DNA of 21,707 nucleotides. Source: Prolixibacteraceae bacterium (GTDB lineage: Bacteria; Bacteroidota; Bacteroidia; Bacteroidales; Prolixibacteraceae). The stretch covers positions 1 through 21,707 of the forward strand of contig JAGODU010000062.1 in the NCBI GenBank assembly GCA_017998095.1. Direction: 5' to 3'. The position numbers were made by a program, and so were the translations under genes. The notes under the pieces were generated by a model. It was not told where the DNA came from. It saw only the letters and a list, made by a program, of their open reading frames with translations, and did no database searches. Positions 7,595-15,532 of the stretch are shown here, piece by piece (position 1 is the first letter of the stretch; every line of letters begins with the position of its first letter).

Positions 7595-8623
7595 ATGAAA
7601 GCAATTGTTAAAGTTAAGCCTGAAAGAGGCATTTGGATGGAAGAAGTTCCTGTTCCAAAACCGGGAGTAAATGAAGTTCTTTTAAAAATAAGGAAGTCGG
7701 CTATATGTGGTACCGACCTTCACATATTCAAATGGGATGAGTGGGCACGTCAGACTATCAATACCCCATTGATTATAGGACATGAGTATGTAGGTGAAAT
7801 AGTGGAACTTGGCTCTGAAGTTACCCAGTATAATATAGGCGACCGTGTAACTGCTGAAGGTCATATTGCATGCGGGCATTGCAGAAACTGCAGAAGAGGC
7901 CGCCAGCATATCTGCGATCACACAGTGGGAATTGGTGTTAATCGTGATGGAGGATTTGCTGAATTTGTTGCTGTTCCCGTTAGCAACGTTCTTAAAATAG
8001 ACAGCCGCATTCCGGATGAAATAGTTTCTATAATGGACCCTCTGGGTAATGCCTGCCACACAGCTCTTTCATTTCCTCTTATTGGTGAGGATGTTATGAT
8101 TACAGGAATCGGAGGGCCTATTGGAGCAATGGCAACAGCTATCTGTAAATTTGTTGGTGCACGAAATGTTATGGGCACTGACTTAAGTCCCTACAGGCGT
8201 GAACTGGCAAGGAAGATGGGAGCCGATGAAGTAATTGATCCTCTTACCGATTCTATTGATGAAGCAATAAAGAGGATGGGCATGGTTTCAGGCTTTGATA
8301 TAGGTCTCGAATGCTCAGGCTCTCCTGTTGCTTTCAACGATATGGTAAATCACATGTACAATGGCGGGAAAATTTCTCTTTTGGGCATCCTCCCATCAAA
8401 TACTACAATCAACTGGAATAAAGTTATTTTCAAAGGACTCACTTTAAAAGGTATATATGGTCGTGAAATGTTTGAAACATGGTATCACATGGAGATGATG
8501 CTGACACGTGGTCTAAACATTACACCTGTTATTACTCACCGCCTTAAGGCCGATGATTTTGAAGAAGGATTCCGAATAATGGAAGAGGGCAATTGCGGAA
8601 AGGTAATACTCGATTGGGAGTAG
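7595..8623 (+). CDS. tdh: L-threonine 3-dehydrogenase
   Basis: This zinc-dependent medium-chain dehydrogenase oxidises L-threonine with NAD+ to 2-amino-3-ketobutyrate in threonine catabolism. At 342 residues it follows the Escherichia coli enzyme along its whole length. Diagnostic segments are AICGTDLHIFKWDEW (C38, T40, H43), GHEYVGE (H63, E64 of the catalytic zinc site), the structural zinc cysteines C93, C96, C99 and C107 in CGHCRNCRRGRQHIC, GIYGREMFETWY, and the end GKVILDWE. The nucleotide-binding loop reads TGIGGPIG, one glycine longer than the GAGPIG of the E. coli enzyme. The usual partner, 2-amino-3-ketobutyrate CoA ligase (kbl), is not in the window, so the enzyme is not in the classical kbl-tdh operon here. 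The ATG at 7595 gives the standard N-terminus MKAIVKVKPERGIW. Confidence 0.95.
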   Translation: MKAIVKVKPERGIWMEEVPVPKPGVNEVLLKIRKSAICGTDLHIFKWDEWARQTINTPLIIGHEYVGEIVELGSEVTQYNIGDRVTAEGHIACGHCRNCRRGRQHICDHTVGIGVNRDGGFAEFVAVPVSNVLKIDSRIPDEIVSIMDPLGNACHTALSFPLIGEDVMITGIGGPIGAMATAICKFVGARNVMGTDLSPYRRELARKMGADEVIDPLTDSIDEAIKRMGMVSGFDIGLECSGSPVAFNDMVNHMYNGGKISLLGILPSNTTINWNKVIFKGLTLKGIYGREMFETWYHMEMMLTRGLNITPVITHRLKADDFEEGFRIMEEGNCGKVILDWE

Positions 8624-8658
8624 TAATAAAAAAATATAATTCTTTTTAATCGAAAAAT

Positions 8659-8673
8659 TGAGCACAGTGCTCA
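8659..8673. promoter_or_regulatory. 15-bp palindrome, candidate operator before the antiporter gene
   Basis: TGAGCACAGTGCTCA is a perfect inverted repeat of 7-bp arms about a central A. It ends 18 bases before the -7 box at 8692, so it covers the place where the -33 element should be and could block or position RNA polymerase. No T-run follows, so a terminator for tdh is less likely. Confidence 0.5.
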
Positions 8674-8691
8674 GAATTAATTATAATAATT

Positions 8692-8699
8692 TAATTTTG
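8692..8699 (+). promoter_or_regulatory. Candidate -7 box for the antiporter gene
   Basis: TAATTTTG matches TAnnTTTG and lies 19 bases before the ATG at 8719, giving a short leader. A clear TTTG at the -33 spacing is absent. That interval is occupied by a palindrome, which may indicate activator- or repressor-dependent use. Confidence 0.5.
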
Positions 8700-8718
8700 A
8701 AGCACTCATTTATCAATT

Positions 8719-10989
8719 ATGAAGCGATTAAAAGACATAATTTTTTATAGTATTTCTTTAATTGTCTTTGCTATTGCTGTTTTTTGGATTGTAGGAGAAG
8801 GGCATGTACTTGAAATATACAACGGAGTAATATCGCATAAGGGTGATTCTTCTCCATGGCTTACTTTCGTTGCTTCAATCAGTCAGAACTTCACTCATCC
8901 TCTGGCCTTGCTGCTACTTCAGATAATTGTCATTCTTATTGTATCCAGACTCTTTGCTGTAATTTTTGTAAAAATCGGACAGCCAACTGTCATTGGGGAA
9001 ATTGTTGCAGGCATATTGCTTGGTCCGTCATTGTTGGGACTATTATTCCCGGAGGTATCTTCATTTCTTTTCCCCGTTGAATCGCTTGGAAACCTAAATG
9101 TACTAAGTCAGATTGGTTTAATACTCTTCATGTTTATTGTAGGAATGGAGCTTGATTTCAATGTTCTTAAAAACAGAGCTAAAGAAACAATAGTTATCAG
9201 TCAGTTCAGCATTATTGTTCCCTTTGCTCTTGGAATGTTGCTGGCTTATATAATCTATACTTCATTTGCTCCAAGGGGAGTAGCTTTTCTTCCATTCAGT
9301 TTGTTTATCGGGATTTCGATGAGCATTACTGCTTTCCCTGTTCTGGCAAGGATAGTAAGAGAAAGGGGAATACACAACAAGAGGGTCGGAACAATTGTAA
9401 TCAGTTGTGCTGCTGTAAATGACATTGTAGGATGGTGCCTTCTTGCAGCAGTAATTGCAATTACAAAAGCCGGGTCATTTGTAAGCTCCATCTATGTTAT
9501 TTTGCTTTCTGTTGCCTATGTTCTGATAATGATAATGGTAGTAAGACCATTTCTAAAAAGGATTGGAGAAGTACATTCGACTCGAGAGAACCTTACCAAG
9601 TCAGTAGTTGCAATATTTTTTCTTACTCTCATTGTTTCATCAGTAGCAACTGAAGTAATAGGTATTCATGCCCTTTTCGGAGCTTTTATGGCAGGTACTA
9701 TCATGCCTGATAATCCTAAGTTCAGGAACGTATTTGTTGAAAAAGTAGAAGATATTTCGCTGGTACTGCTTCTTCCTTTATTCTTTGTATTCACAGGTCT
9801 GAGAACACAAATAGGATTGATAAACGACATTAACCTTTGGAAAGTAACCGGACTGATTGTATTAATTGCAATAGCCGGCAAATTTGTTGGCAGTGCTTTT
9901 GCTGCAAGGTATGTCAAGCTAAGCTGGAAAGACAGTCTGACAATTGGATCACTGATGAATACCAGGGGATTGATGGAACTTGTGGTTTTAAATATCGGTT
10001 ATGAACTTGGAGTACTGACACCGGAAATATTTGCCATGATGGTAATAATGGCATTGCTGACTACTTTCATGACCGGACCGACTCTTGATCTTATTAACAA
10101 GATTTTCAAAGACAAAAAGGAAATAGTAAGGGAAAGGATTGTAACTCCTGAAAAATATAAAGTGCTGATTTCGTTTGGAAACCCGGAAAGGGGTAGGCAC
10201 TTGTTAAGGTTTGCCGATTCACTGACTAAAAGCACGCAGGAAGAAAGTTCAATTACTGCTTTGCATCTCTCATCAACAAATGATGTCAGCAACTTTAACA
10301 TTGAAGAATACGAAAGTGACAGTTTCAGTCCAATCATTGAAGAGGCAACGCAGGTAAAGAGAAAAATAACTACCATGTTTAAGGTTTCAAATGATATAAC
10401 CGACGATATTATTGAAACCGCCAACATAGGTAAATATGATTTGCTGCTTATTGGTCCGGGACAATCAATTTATGAAGGCACTCTGCTTGGAAAGATATTG
10501 GGATTCACTACCAAAATATTCAATCCCGACAGGTTATTCAATACGGTGACAGGTAAAGAAAAACTATTTCAGACGTCTCCCTTTGATGATAAAATAAGGT
10601 TGATATTAGCAAGGTGTACTACTCCGGTTGGAATTTTAATTGAAGAAGATGTATCTCCTTTAAAAAGCATTATCGTTGCCATAAATTCAAAAGAAGAACT
10701 CTTTTTGCTGAAATATGCTGAAAAGTTTGCAATGAATGTTGGCTCAAAGGTTTACGTCCTTCCATTAGTATCTTCTCTTTCATCTAACAATGAATTTGTT
10801 GAAGCTGTTGAGCACTCAAAGAGTGTTGACCAGGATAACTTTATAGTTCTGAGCGAACAAAATAAAGATGACGAACTTATATCAAAATCAGATCTTATCA
10901 TTATAAGCATGAATAACTGGATTAAGCTTTCAAACCTTAAAAAGTCGTGGATTAAAAAGATACCTTCAATCTTTATAGTGAAGAATTAA
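8719..10989 (+). CDS. CPA2-family monovalent cation/proton antiporter with stress-protein-like C-terminal region
   Basis: This inner-membrane protein has 756 residues. An extra N-terminal membrane helix (about 7-25) is followed by a 12- to 13-helix CPA2 antiporter core (about 60-460). Family motifs are GQPTVIGEIVAGILLGPS (88-104), FMFIVGMELD (137-146), SITAFPVLARI (202-212), the conserved acidic site VNDIVGW (D235), IHALFGAFMAGTIMP (316-330) and NTRGLMELVVLNIG (414-427). The last 290 residues are soluble and probably cytoplasmic. They lack a TrkA-N nucleotide-binding motif and look more like one or two degenerate universal-stress-type folds (YKVLISFGNPERGRHLL; DLLLIGPG). Exchange of Na+ or K+ for H+ is inferred, and the ion cannot be told from sequence. 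The gene starts 95 bases after tdh with its own candidate promoter, and its stop lies two bases from that of the convergent gene. Confidence 0.88.
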   Translation: MKRLKDIIFYSISLIVFAIAVFWIVGEGHVLEIYNGVISHKGDSSPWLTFVASISQNFTHPLALLLLQIIVILIVSRLFAVIFVKIGQPTVIGEIVAGILLGPSLLGLLFPEVSSFLFPVESLGNLNVLSQIGLILFMFIVGMELDFNVLKNRAKETIVISQFSIIVPFALGMLLAYIIYTSFAPRGVAFLPFSLFIGISMSITAFPVLARIVRERGIHNKRVGTIVISCAAVNDIVGWCLLAAVIAITKAGSFVSSIYVILLSVAYVLIMIMVVRPFLKRIGEVHSTRENLTKSVVAIFFLTLIVSSVATEVIGIHALFGAFMAGTIMPDNPKFRNVFVEKVEDISLVLLLPLFFVFTGLRTQIGLINDINLWKVTGLIVLIAIAGKFVGSAFAARYVKLSWKDSLTIGSLMNTRGLMELVVLNIGYELGVLTPEIFAMMVIMALLTTFMTGPTLDLINKIFKDKKEIVRERIVTPEKYKVLISFGNPERGRHLLRFADSLTKSTQEESSITALHLSSTNDVSNFNIEEYESDSFSPIIEEATQVKRKITTMFKVSNDITDDIIETANIGKYDLLLIGPGQSIYEGTLLGKILGFTTKIFNPDRLFNTVTGKEKLFQTSPFDDKIRLILARCTTPVGILIEEDVSPLKSIIVAINSKEELFLLKYAEKFAMNVGSKVYVLPLVSSLSSNNEFVEAVEHSKSVDQDNFIVLSEQNKDDELISKSDLIIISMNNWIKLSNLKKSWIKKIPSIFIVKN

Positions 10990-10991
10990 CT

Positions 10992-11651
10992 TCATTCACC
11001 ACATTTCTCGTTGTATTCCCTTATAATCTTTTCAAGATTACCATACTCATAGCCCTTTTCTTTATTTGCTATTTTATTTGCTATTTCAGGGCAATCGGAA
11101 AGGAATTTGCTCATGTTTTTACTAAAGTTGAGCAGGTAGCCAAATGAATTGAAGTTTTCAATTTTCTTGCCATCCTTTGAGCCAAGCCATACTTCTTTCA
11201 ACTCTTCTTCGCTGAAGGAAAGGTCAATCTTTGAATTCCAGATGTCATCTTCATCAATTTTTATCCTTTCCTTATCATCAAAATAAGATTTGAAGAATTT
11301 GACTTTCCCATCGACTGTTTTTAGAAGGAAGCTGTATTTCATGGTTGTATATTCCGGAGAATATTTCATGGTTTCATAAACACGGTCAGCAACTTTATAG
11401 CCTTTTATGTCCTTAGGTTTATATTTTGCTGAGGGCTTTTCGGCATTAGGAGAATCGAAGAAGAACACTTTACCCTGGTTTGAAATTTTGTTTTTCAACA
11501 TCAGGTAACCCTGAATAGTGTCATTTGACTTGGTTATAATATAACCCGGATAAATTGTCCACAGCTTAATTGGTTCATTGTTGCCCTGACTGAATAAGAC
11601 AGAAGGCAACATCAGCATTATTGCAAGGAATGAAGAGAATAACTTTTTCAT
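10992..11651 (-). CDS. Secreted protein of unknown function
   Basis: I do not recognise a named family. The 219-residue product begins at the ATG at 11651 with a clear signal peptide (MKKLFSSFLAIMLMLPSVLFSQ). An upstream in-frame start at 11690 would only add 13 residues ahead of it. The mature part opens with a beta-rich segment with the motif GYIITKSNDTIQGYL (36-50), repeats a short MKYS unit twice (MKYSPEYTTMKYSF), and has a charged middle. The end has one cysteine in FLSDCPEIANKI and another in YNEKCGE, which might form a disulphide. Similar short exported proteins with a G-Y-I-x-T-x-x-x-D-T-I start are known to me from Bacteroidota, without assigned function. It lies 53 bases downstream of the LytTR regulator on the same strand, so it may be the last gene of the efflux operon. 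Confidence 0.7.
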   Translation of the reverse strand: MKKLFSSFLAIMLMLPSVLFSQGNNEPIKLWTIYPGYIITKSNDTIQGYLMLKNKISNQGKVFFFDSPNAEKPSAKYKPKDIKGYKVADRVYETMKYSPEYTTMKYSFLLKTVDGKVKFFKSYFDDKERIKIDEDDIWNSKIDLSFSEEELKEVWLGSKDGKKIENFNSFGYLLNFSKNMSKFLSDCPEIANKIANKEKGYEYGNLEKIIREYNEKCGE

Positions 11652-11704
11652 AATCAGAGTTTTTGTACTATTAAAGGTATGAAAACTCAAAGGAAATATA
11701 AATA

Positions 11705-12421
11705 CTAAAGGAAATTTTTATCAAGGAAGGCCTGAAACTTTTCTTTATACTGTTCGCTGACAGGTATATATTCTTTTCCGAAGACAATACGGCTGCGGTC
11801 AATAACTTCAATTTTACTAAGGTTAACGATAAAAGAGCGGTGTATCCTCATAAAAGTATCCTCAGGAAGCTTTTGTTCTATTGCCCTTAAAGAATTCAGT
11901 GACATTATTGGTTTAGGTTCATTGGAACAGTAAACCTTTATATAATCTTTCAGCCCTTCAATGTAAAGGATATTGTTAAAGCTGATCTTGCGGATTTTAT
12001 ATTCTGATTTCAGGAAGAGGAAGTCATTATTAGATTCCACTGCTGTAGATGAATTGCTTTCAAGTTCAAACAGTCTGTAAGCTTTTTGTACAGCTTTCAG
12101 GAACTCATCATAGCCGAAAGGTTTAAGCAGATAATCGGTGGCATTAAGTTTAAAGCCTTCGATAGCGTATTGCGGATAAGCAGTAGTGAATATTATTTTG
12201 GGTCCTTCATTTATAATTTTCACTAACTCTGTACCTTTTAAATCGGGCATTTGAATATCGACAAGCAGGAGGTCTGCCCCTTCATTGTTAAAATAATCCA
12301 GTGCATCGAGTGGATTGTCAAAACTGGCTGTAAGCTCAAGGAAAGGAGTCTTCTTAATGTAATCAGTAAGAAGAGCAAGTGCAAGAGGTTCATCGTCAAT
12401 TGCTATGGTCCTGAGCTTCAT
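11705..12421 (-). CDS. LytTR-family response regulator
   Basis: The 238-residue protein has two domains. The receiver domain (about 3-115) has the acidic pocket D9-D10-E11, the phosphoacceptor D55 in LLLVDIQMPD, T79/T80 in FTTAY, and K100 in LLKPFG. The LytTR DNA-binding domain (about 136-238) contains DFLFLKSEYKIRKI, ILYIEGLKDYIKVY, LPEDTFMRIHRSFIVNLSKI and the beta-strand end KEYIPVS. LytTR regulators bind direct repeats upstream of target promoters. The gene starts three bases after the stop of the LytS-type kinase gene, so the two are a cognate pair. Position at the end of the transporter operon suggests control of that operon, though I could not identify confident LytTR direct repeats upstream of 18212. 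Confidence 0.93.
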   Translation of the reverse strand: MKLRTIAIDDEPLALALLTDYIKKTPFLELTASFDNPLDALDYFNNEGADLLLVDIQMPDLKGTELVKIINEGPKIIFTTAYPQYAIEGFKLNATDYLLKPFGYDEFLKAVQKAYRLFELESNSSTAVESNNDFLFLKSEYKIRKISFNNILYIEGLKDYIKVYCSNEPKPIMSLNSLRAIEQKLPEDTFMRIHRSFIVNLSKIEVIDRSRIVFGKEYIPVSEQYKEKFQAFLDKNFL

Positions 12422-12424
12422 TGG

Positions 12425-13513
12425 TTAGCTTTTATTTATTTCAATATTCAAAGTTACAATAAAAGAATTATCATTCTGAACAACAAGCATTTCATGTTTT
12501 TCAGGGAAGAGTAAAGACAACCTTTTTCTTACGTTTTCAAGTCCAATACCTGAGTGGGCAGAGTCAGAAGGTTGATTATCGCTTCCAATTGAATTCTCTG
12601 TTATAAAAATAAGCCTTCCTTGATTGATATCCATGCTTATTTTAATGAAAGATTTCCCTTTGTAACTAATACCATGTTTAAAAGCGTTTTCAATGAAAGG
12701 AATGAATAAAAGCGGAGGAATAGAAATATCATTATATGATTCCGGGAAAGACACTTCCAGATAAACCCTTGGATTTATTCTAAGCTTCATCAGAGCAATA
12801 TAGTTGTTCATAAAATCAATTTCATTGCTAAGCATTGTTTCTCCGTGTTCAGAATCATAAAGCAGATATCTCATAAGCTTGGAAAGCTTAAGGATAGACT
12901 CTTGAGCTGCAGGAGTATCGAAAGTAGTAAGAGAATAAATATTATTCAGGGTATTGAAAAAAAAGTGCGGACTGATTTGGTTTTTCAGAAAGGCAAGTTC
13001 AGAATGAAGTTTTTCCTTTTCCAGTTCCTTGCGTTTTTGCTCGTTATACCGGTGTTTATCCATATATGATAATCCAAGAGCAAAACCTGAAATAAGGATA
13101 GAGGTAAAGGAAAAGTTCATTATTCTGAAAGCTTCCATGAATGGTCTGGGCTTCATACTTTCAGGGCTCATTTCTTTCATCATTTCCTGAAACTGAGGTC
13201 CCCTGCTTAAGCCAATATAATAACTCCTGCCAACAAAGTATAAGATCCAGTACAAAGCAATTATCAGAAAAACAGTTGCAACAAAATACCAGACCTTTTT
13301 ATTTCTGAAATATAGTCTTGGAACAAGATAAAGATAACCTACATAAAAGATAATTCCATAGGTTATAGTGTTAGTATAAAAATGGAATAGTCCTCGAGTA
13401 TCTTCAACACCAATAAGTCTGAAGATATACTGTGGAAAAATCAATATAACTGCCCATCCTGTAAGATGTATCAGGATTTTTAATTTATTATCAGTTAAAA
13501 TTGACTTTTTCAT
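12425..13513 (-). CDS. LytS/YehU-type membrane sensor histidine kinase
   Basis: The chosen start is the ATG at 13513 (MKKSILTDN), giving 362 residues. An in-frame TTG at 13531 would add six. Four membrane helices occupy about residues 14-152 with only short loops, so there is no large extracytoplasmic sensor. A helical linker (EKEKLHSELAFLKNQI) leads to the kinase core with phosphoacceptor H183 in NQISPHFFFNTLNNIY. N276 lies in PFIENAFKHGI, and the glycine box is GIGLENVRKRL (about 322-332). This is the His_kinase family that partners LytTR regulators. It begins 28 bases after the permease stop and ends three bases before its regulator. A kinase with little periplasmic sequence encoded next to an ABC exporter may sense the transporter or its substrate inside the membrane. 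That is inference. Confidence 0.92.
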   Translation of the reverse strand: MKKSILTDNKLKILIHLTGWAVILIFPQYIFRLIGVEDTRGLFHFYTNTITYGIIFYVGYLYLVPRLYFRNKKVWYFVATVFLIIALYWILYFVGRSYYIGLSRGPQFQEMMKEMSPESMKPRPFMEAFRIMNFSFTSILISGFALGLSYMDKHRYNEQKRKELEKEKLHSELAFLKNQISPHFFFNTLNNIYSLTTFDTPAAQESILKLSKLMRYLLYDSEHGETMLSNEIDFMNNYIALMKLRINPRVYLEVSFPESYNDISIPPLLFIPFIENAFKHGISYKGKSFIKISMDINQGRLIFITENSIGSDNQPSDSAHSGIGLENVRKRLSLLFPEKHEMLVVQNDNSFIVTLNIEINKS

Positions 13514-13541
13514 TTTCTTTATCTTATCCAAATTTAGTTAA

Positions 13542-14762
13542 TTATTCATATCTCAGGGCATCGATAGGATTCAAAGCAGCCGCTTTACGTGCAGGGTACC
13601 AACCGAAGAATACGCCAATAGCAGTACATACAGCAAAAGCAAGGACAACAGATTGAGTCATGACTACTGTAGGCCAACCCATTATAGATCCAACCACATT
13701 ACTTATCAGAAAGCCAAATACTATTCCTATTATTCCGCCTAAGACGCTTAACATTGTTGACTCAATAAGGAACTGCATAAGGATATCTCTTCCTTTTCCT
13801 CCAATTGACATTCTAAGACCTATTTCCCTTGTTCTTTCAGTAACAGACACATACATGATGTTCATAATTCCAATACCCCCAACAAGCAATGATATTCCTG
13901 AGATTGCACCAAGCAAGGCAGTTAAGATATTACTGATTGAAGAAAATGTCTGAACCAATTCTGACTGCGACATAATTCTAAAGTCGTCCTCGTCTCCATC
14001 TTTGATTTTATGGGCTCTTCGCAAAGCTGCAGTCATTTGCTCAATTGCTTTGTCGTTGAGTTCTTCGCTTACTGCTGAAGCAAATATTGAATTGATATGA
14101 GGTATAGCCAGTATTCTTTTCTGAACTGTAGTAAAAGGAGCAACAATAATATCATCCTGATCATTTCCCATACCGTTTTCCCCTTTATCAGCAATAATAC
14201 CGATTACTTTAAGCGGGATATTGTTGAATCTGATAGTTTGTCCGATAGGATCAGAGCCATCGGTAAAAAGATTTTCAATTACTGTCTGACCAATAAGGCA
14301 AACCTTGGCATAAGTATCTATTTCATTTTGAGTAAAGCATCTGCCATCCTGGATATCATATTTCCTGATAGGGAAAAAATATTCATTGACTCCATATAAT
14401 GAGGAAGGCCAGTTCAGATTACCATTTATAACCTGCCCGCTGGCTCTTACTTCAGGAGAAACGGCACTTATTGCATCACATTCTTTGGCAATAGCCTCAA
14501 CGTCTGACAGTTTCATGTTACGGGCATTTGAGTTCCCCATTCTCACACCTCCTCTTTGTTCTGAACCGGGCATTGCAAATATCAGGTTAGTTCCCATTCC
14601 GGACATCTGGTCCTGAATACTTTTTTTCGAACCCTCTCCTATTGCAAGCATTGCAATGACAGAAGCAACACCTATTATTATTCCAAGCATGGTAAGGAAA
14701 GCTCTGAACTTGTTTCTCATCAGAGCACTCCATGCTATCTTTATTAAATTTCTGTAATTCAT
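13542..14762 (-). CDS. MacB/FtsX-like ABC transporter permease
   Basis: The start is taken at the ATG at 14762 (MNYRNLIKIAWSALMRNKFR), giving 406 residues. The alternative at 14771 is a TTG. The layout is that of a MacB-type permease: one N-terminal membrane helix (about 20-43, LTMLGIIIGVASVIAMLAIG), a periplasmic core of about 230 residues (LIFAMPGSEQRGG, then a SPEVR and DIQDGRCF region), and three C-terminal helices (LGAISGISLLVGGIGIMNIM, then after TERTREIGLR the LSVLGGIIGIVFGFLISNVV and VVLAFAVCTAIGVFFGWYPA helices). The end AARKAAALNPIDALRYE is a typical FtsX-family finish (read KAAALNPIDALRYE at the very C-terminus). In E. coli the ATPase is fused to this part, whereas here it is a separate gene 19 bases upstream. 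It couples ATP hydrolysis to export through the adaptor and channel. Confidence 0.92.
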   Translation of the reverse strand: MNYRNLIKIAWSALMRNKFRAFLTMLGIIIGVASVIAMLAIGEGSKKSIQDQMSGMGTNLIFAMPGSEQRGGVRMGNSNARNMKLSDVEAIAKECDAISAVSPEVRASGQVINGNLNWPSSLYGVNEYFFPIRKYDIQDGRCFTQNEIDTYAKVCLIGQTVIENLFTDGSDPIGQTIRFNNIPLKVIGIIADKGENGMGNDQDDIIVAPFTTVQKRILAIPHINSIFASAVSEELNDKAIEQMTAALRRAHKIKDGDEDDFRIMSQSELVQTFSSISNILTALLGAISGISLLVGGIGIMNIMYVSVTERTREIGLRMSIGGKGRDILMQFLIESTMLSVLGGIIGIVFGFLISNVVGSIMGWPTVVMTQSVVLAFAVCTAIGVFFGWYPARKAAALNPIDALRYE

Positions 14763-14781
14763 ACTGTTCAAATTAGAATTC

Positions 14782-15531
14782 TTATTCTTCTATCGGCATT
14801 GACTTCAATATCTCTGAAGCAATATTATGATTCATCACTTCAGTTTCACTTATCACATGGCCGTCACGGAAAACGAGATTTCTTAAAGTAAGTTTTGCAA
14901 TATCAGGCTCATGAGTAACAAATACTATCGTCTTTCCATTCTGATTAAGCTTCTGAAACAAATCCATAATCTCGTATGATGTTCTGGAATCGAGATTACC
15001 GGTAGCCTCGTCAGCAAGAATAACTACAGGGTCGTTTACCAGAGAGCGGGCAATGGCAACACGTTGCTGCTGACCACCTGAAAGCTGATTGGGAGTATGA
15101 TGCATTCTGTCGGCAAGTCCAACTGCTTCGAGAGCATTGATAGCCCTTTCCTTTCTTTCCTTTGCCTTCACCCTTGAATTGTAAAACAAAGGCAGTTCAA
15201 CATTTTCAAGAGCAGTGGTCCTTGCAAGCAGGTTGTATGACTGAAAAACAAAACCAAGCTTATTGTTTCTCAGTTCAGCCAGCTGGTTTTTATTCATTTC
15301 AGAGATGCTGATACCATCAAGTTTATAATCGCCTTCAGTAGGTTTATCAAGACAGCCGAGAATATTAAGCATTGTTGATTTCCCTGAACCGCTGGCTCCC
15401 ATGATAGCAACAAAGTCGCCTTCCGTTATTTTCATTGACACTCCTTTGAGTGCATGAACAGTGACATCTCCCACATAGAAATTCTTCTTAAGATTTGTCA
15501 CTTCTATTATTGCTTTTCTGTCTGCTGTCAT
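14782..15531 (-). CDS. MacB/LolD-like ABC transporter ATP-binding protein
   Basis: This 249-residue ATPase subunit has all nucleotide-binding motifs: Walker [10 protein letters not shown] (about 44-52), Q-loop in [21 protein letters not shown], signature [15 protein letters not shown] (about 148-162), Walker [14 protein letters not shown] (about 168-180), and the switch histidine in VFVTHE. The [16 protein letters not shown] region is typical of the MacB/LolD subgroup that drives mechanical conformational change in FtsX-type permeases rather than classic substrate translocation. The gene starts one base after the stop of the adaptor gene and is followed 19 bases later by the permease. The substrate of the resulting MacAB-type pump (macrolides, peptides, lipoproteins or siderophore-like molecules in known cases) cannot be told. 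Confidence 0.95.
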   Translation of the reverse strand: MTADRKAIIEVTNLKKNFYVGDVTVHALKGVSMKITEGDFVAIMGASGSGKSTMLNILGCLDKPTEGDYKLDGISISEMNKNQLAELRNNKLGFVFQSYNLLARTTALENVELPLFYNSRVKAKERKERAINALEAVGLADRMHHTPNQLSGGQQQRVAIARSLVNDPVVILADEATGNLDSRTSYEIMDLFQKLNQNGKTIVFVTHEPDIAKLTLRNLVFRDGHVISETEVMNHNIASEILKSMPIEE

Positions 15532-15532
15532 T

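Noticed and set aside
14097..14616. Open + frames opposite the permease gene
   Set aside because: Antisense shadows of a well-supported MacB-type gene, with no signal, motif or promoter.
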